A stretch of DNA of 64,000 bases from Polycyclovorans algicola TG408 (GTDB lineage Bacteria > Pseudomonadota > Gammaproteobacteria > Nevskiales > Nevskiaceae), in assembly GCF_000711245.1 (NCBI RefSeq), contig NZ_JOMH01000001.1:2660830-2724829 (forward strand), in the 5' to 3' direction. Under the pieces are notes generated by a model. The model did no database searches. It had not been told where the DNA came from and saw only the letters and a program-made list of their open reading frames with translations. The translations under genes were made by a program, and so were the position numbers. This document shows positions 62,381 to 64,000 of this stretch, piece after piece. Within the stretch, counting starts at the first letter, position 1, and each line of letters begins with the position of its first letter.

Positions 62381-62641
62381 TCAAGCGTCCTGCACGTCCT
62401 GCTGCGGTTCTTCGGTCGCGTCGGGATCGTACAGACGCACCGGGCGCGAGGGCACCACCGTCGAAATCGCGTGCTTGTAGACCATCTGGCTCACGGTGTT
62501 CTTCAGCAAAACGACAAATGAGTCAAATGACTCGATCTGGCCCTGCAACTTGATGCCGTTTACCAGATAAATGGAAACCGGAATACGTTCTTTACGGAGC
62601 ACATTGAGAAATGGCTCTTGCAGTGTGTGAACCTTCGACAT
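62381..62641 (-). CDS. hfq: RNA chaperone Hfq
   Basis: An 86-aa Sm-like hexameric protein that pairs small RNAs with mRNAs. The core [20 protein letters not shown], the Sm1 part [19 protein letters not shown] and the Sm2 YKHAIST are canonical. The C-terminal tail is short and acidic ([13 protein letters not shown]). The ATG at 62641 has AGGGG seven bases upstream; the longer frame to 62740 is rejected. The BarA/GacS-type kinase in this window acts in other species through small RNAs, though usually with CsrA rather than Hfq. Confidence 0.98.
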   Translation of the reverse strand: MSKVHTLQEPFLNVLRKERIPVSIYLVNGIKLQGQIESFDSFVVLLKNTVSQMVYKHAISTVVPSRPVRLYDPDATEEPQQDVQDA

Positions 62642-62801
62642 GCGACGACCCCTGTTTTCGTGATTGTTGTCTTGCGCAACTCTGCTACCCGGAGGTAGGC
62701 CGCGAGTGTACACCGGCCCCTTGCTTTCCGCCCTTGTCAAGCCCTTGTTCAGCCAACGACTTTTTAAAGCGACGACGGAACAGAATACCGATACACGTTA
62801 G

Positions 62802-63752
62802 TCAATCTGGGCATCGCCCAGCTTGTTTCAAGGTGTGCGTCACAACATCCAATTGCCGTGCCAAATCACCCTGTACCGGCAGCCAGCCCGGCTCGTTGCG
62901 CAGCCAGGTCAGCTGACGCTTGGCAAGCTGCCGGGTTGCGGCGATCCCCTGCTCGACTGCGGTGGCCAGCGAAACCGACCCGGCCATTGCCGCCCAAAGC
63001 TGCCGGTAACCGACGCTGCGTACCGACGGCAGGGCGTCGTGAAGGTCGCCGCGCCGAAACAGTGCTTCGACTTCTACGAGCAAACCGTCGGCCATCATCT
63101 GATGAAAACGCGCTTCGATGCGCTGGTGCAGCGCCTGACGGTCTTCAACGACGACCGCCACCCGGCACAGCGGCCCCAGATCAGGCACTTGCAGCGGATC
63201 ACGATAGGCCTCGCTGGCGGGCCGGTCGGTCAGCATCACGATCTCCAGCGCCCGCTGAACGCGCTGCCAGTCGTTGGGATGCAGACGTTCGGCCGACACA
63301 GGGTCGAGCGTTGCCAGGCGCGCGTGCATTGCAGTTGGGCCGATGCGGTCGTGCTCGGCCATCAGCGTTTGCCGCAGCGCCGGTGACGACGACGGCAGGT
63401 GGCTCAGACCCCTGAGCAGCGCCCTGAGATAGAGCAACGTCCCGCCCACCAGCACCGGCAGGTGACCCTGCGCCCGCACTTCGTCAATCGCCGCGCGCGC
63501 GTCCACCGCAAAGCGCGCCGCCGAATAAGGATCTGCCGGGTCACAGATGTCGAGCAGGTGATGCGGCACGCGTTGGCGCTCGGCGGCGCTCGGCTTGGCG
63601 GTACCGATGTCCATGCCGCGATAGACCTGCGCCGAGTCGGCACTGATCAGCTCAACCGGCATCCGCTCGGCCAATGCCATCGCCAACGCCGACTTGCCGC
63701 TGGCGGTGGCCCCGGCAATCACCAGTAGCGGCGGTCGCGTCACCGCGCTCAT
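62802..63752 (-). CDS. miaA: tRNA dimethylallyltransferase MiaA
   Basis: A 316-aa enzyme that adds a dimethylallyl group to A37 of tRNAs reading UNN codons. The P-loop [34 protein letters not shown] and HHLLDICDP are typical. The ATG at 63752 overlaps the mutL stop by 4 bp; a longer frame to 63824 lies inside mutL. It lies 160 bp upstream of hfq. That gap (62642-62801) holds no gene but could include the hfq promoter. Confidence 0.96.
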   Translation of the reverse strand: MSAVTRPPLLVIAGATASGKSALAMALAERMPVELISADSAQVYRGMDIGTAKPSAAERQRVPHHLLDICDPADPYSAARFAVDARAAIDEVRAQGHLPVLVGGTLLYLRALLRGLSHLPSSSPALRQTLMAEHDRIGPTAMHARLATLDPVSAERLHPNDWQRVQRALEIVMLTDRPASEAYRDPLQVPDLGPLCRVAVVVEDRQALHQRIEARFHQMMADGLLVEVEALFRRGDLHDALPSVRSVGYRQLWAAMAGSVSLATAVEQGIAATRQLAKRQLTWLRNEPGWLPVQGDLARQLDVVTHTLKQAGRCPD

Positions 63753-64000
63753 CGGCCGCGCAAAAACCAGTGATCGAGGGTCCCGCGCGGGATCTGCACC
63801 CAGGTTCGGCGGCCGTGGTTGCACTGCCCTGACAACTCGGTGCGCTCGATGTCGCGCAGCAGCGCGTTCATCTCCGGCACGCTGAGGCGCCGATTGGCCT
63901 TGATCGCGGCCTTGCAGGCGACATCGGCCAGCACCCGCTGCTGGGCGCTCTGCGCGCCGTCCTCAATGCGATGTAGCGGCTCATCATCTGAGTCGCCGCT
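63749..64000 (-). CDS. mutL: DNA mismatch repair protein MutL, C-terminal end (5' part outside window)
   Basis: The last 83 codons of a frame open to the window edge. The residues [19 protein letters not shown] and [12 protein letters not shown] match the C-terminal dimerisation domain of gammaproteobacterial MutL. It couples MutS mismatch recognition to downstream repair. It overlaps miaA by 4 bp, as in E. coli. Confidence 0.93.
   Translation of the reverse strand, partial: SGDSDDEPLHRIEDGAQSAQQRVLADVACKAAIKANRRLSVPEMNALLRDIERTELSGQCNHGRRTWVQIPRGTLDHWFLRGR

Overview
The window is a continuous, high-GC, gene-dense chromosomal segment from a gammaproteobacterium. This rests on gene content and order: mutL-miaA-hfq-hflX-hflK-hflC-DUF2065-hisZ-purA, recO-pdxJ-acpS, mfd-csiV, barA/gacS-cysM-rlmD, trpS-scpA-scpB-rluB and a TtpC-type TonB2 cluster. 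I cannot name the genus. No phage, insertion sequence, CRISPR array, rRNA or plasmid gene was found. The only clear gene decay is one transporter pseudogene.

Layout. Positions 1-3316 (+) hold the 3' part of mfd and csiV. On the minus strand, 12991 down to 3381 is a tightly packed nine-gene run: cysM, rlmD, CYTH phosphatase, a YkuD protein without signal peptide, nagZ, hypoxanthine phosphoribosyltransferase, methylthioinosine phosphorylase, a CheR-PAS-GGDEF-EAL protein and a FecR/SPOR protein. Most junctions are 4-bp ATGA overlaps. A BarA/GacS-type hybrid kinase (13030-15279, +) diverges from cysM. Next come acpS, pdxJ, recO and a large Ig-like lipoprotein (minus). They are followed by a periplasmic aspartoacylase-like protein, thrS, an M23 peptidase and the broken SLC13-type transporter (plus).

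From 30337 down to 24683 (minus) lies a complete TonB2-type energy-transduction operon: DUF3450, TtpC, ExbB, two ExbD, TonB and a TPR protein. Minus-strand genes for short-chain fatty-acid/ketone metabolism follow (short-chain fatty acid transporter, 3-hydroxybutyryl-CoA dehydrogenase, BktB-type thiolase). Then comes the gltX-M50 protease-trpS-scpA-scpB-rluB group.

A second, different ExbB/ExbD-powered operon occupies 41017-50231 (plus). It has an exported unknown protein, a 649-aa TPR protein, a 953-aa TPR lipoprotein, a small TPR lipoprotein, a small exported unknown protein, ExbB, two unequal ExbD proteins (one with Asn in place of the proton-carrying Asp) and an AgmX/PglI-type TonB-like protein. 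fabI follows. This operon is the best candidate for a poorly described envelope machine, and it recalls the Agl/Glt motor of Myxococcus.

The right end carries a dicarboxylate symporter, ppiD, a tRNA-His/tRNA-Lys pair with its own terminator, yciO, a short-chain dehydrogenase, and the purA-to-mutL block (minus). mutL runs off the window edge.
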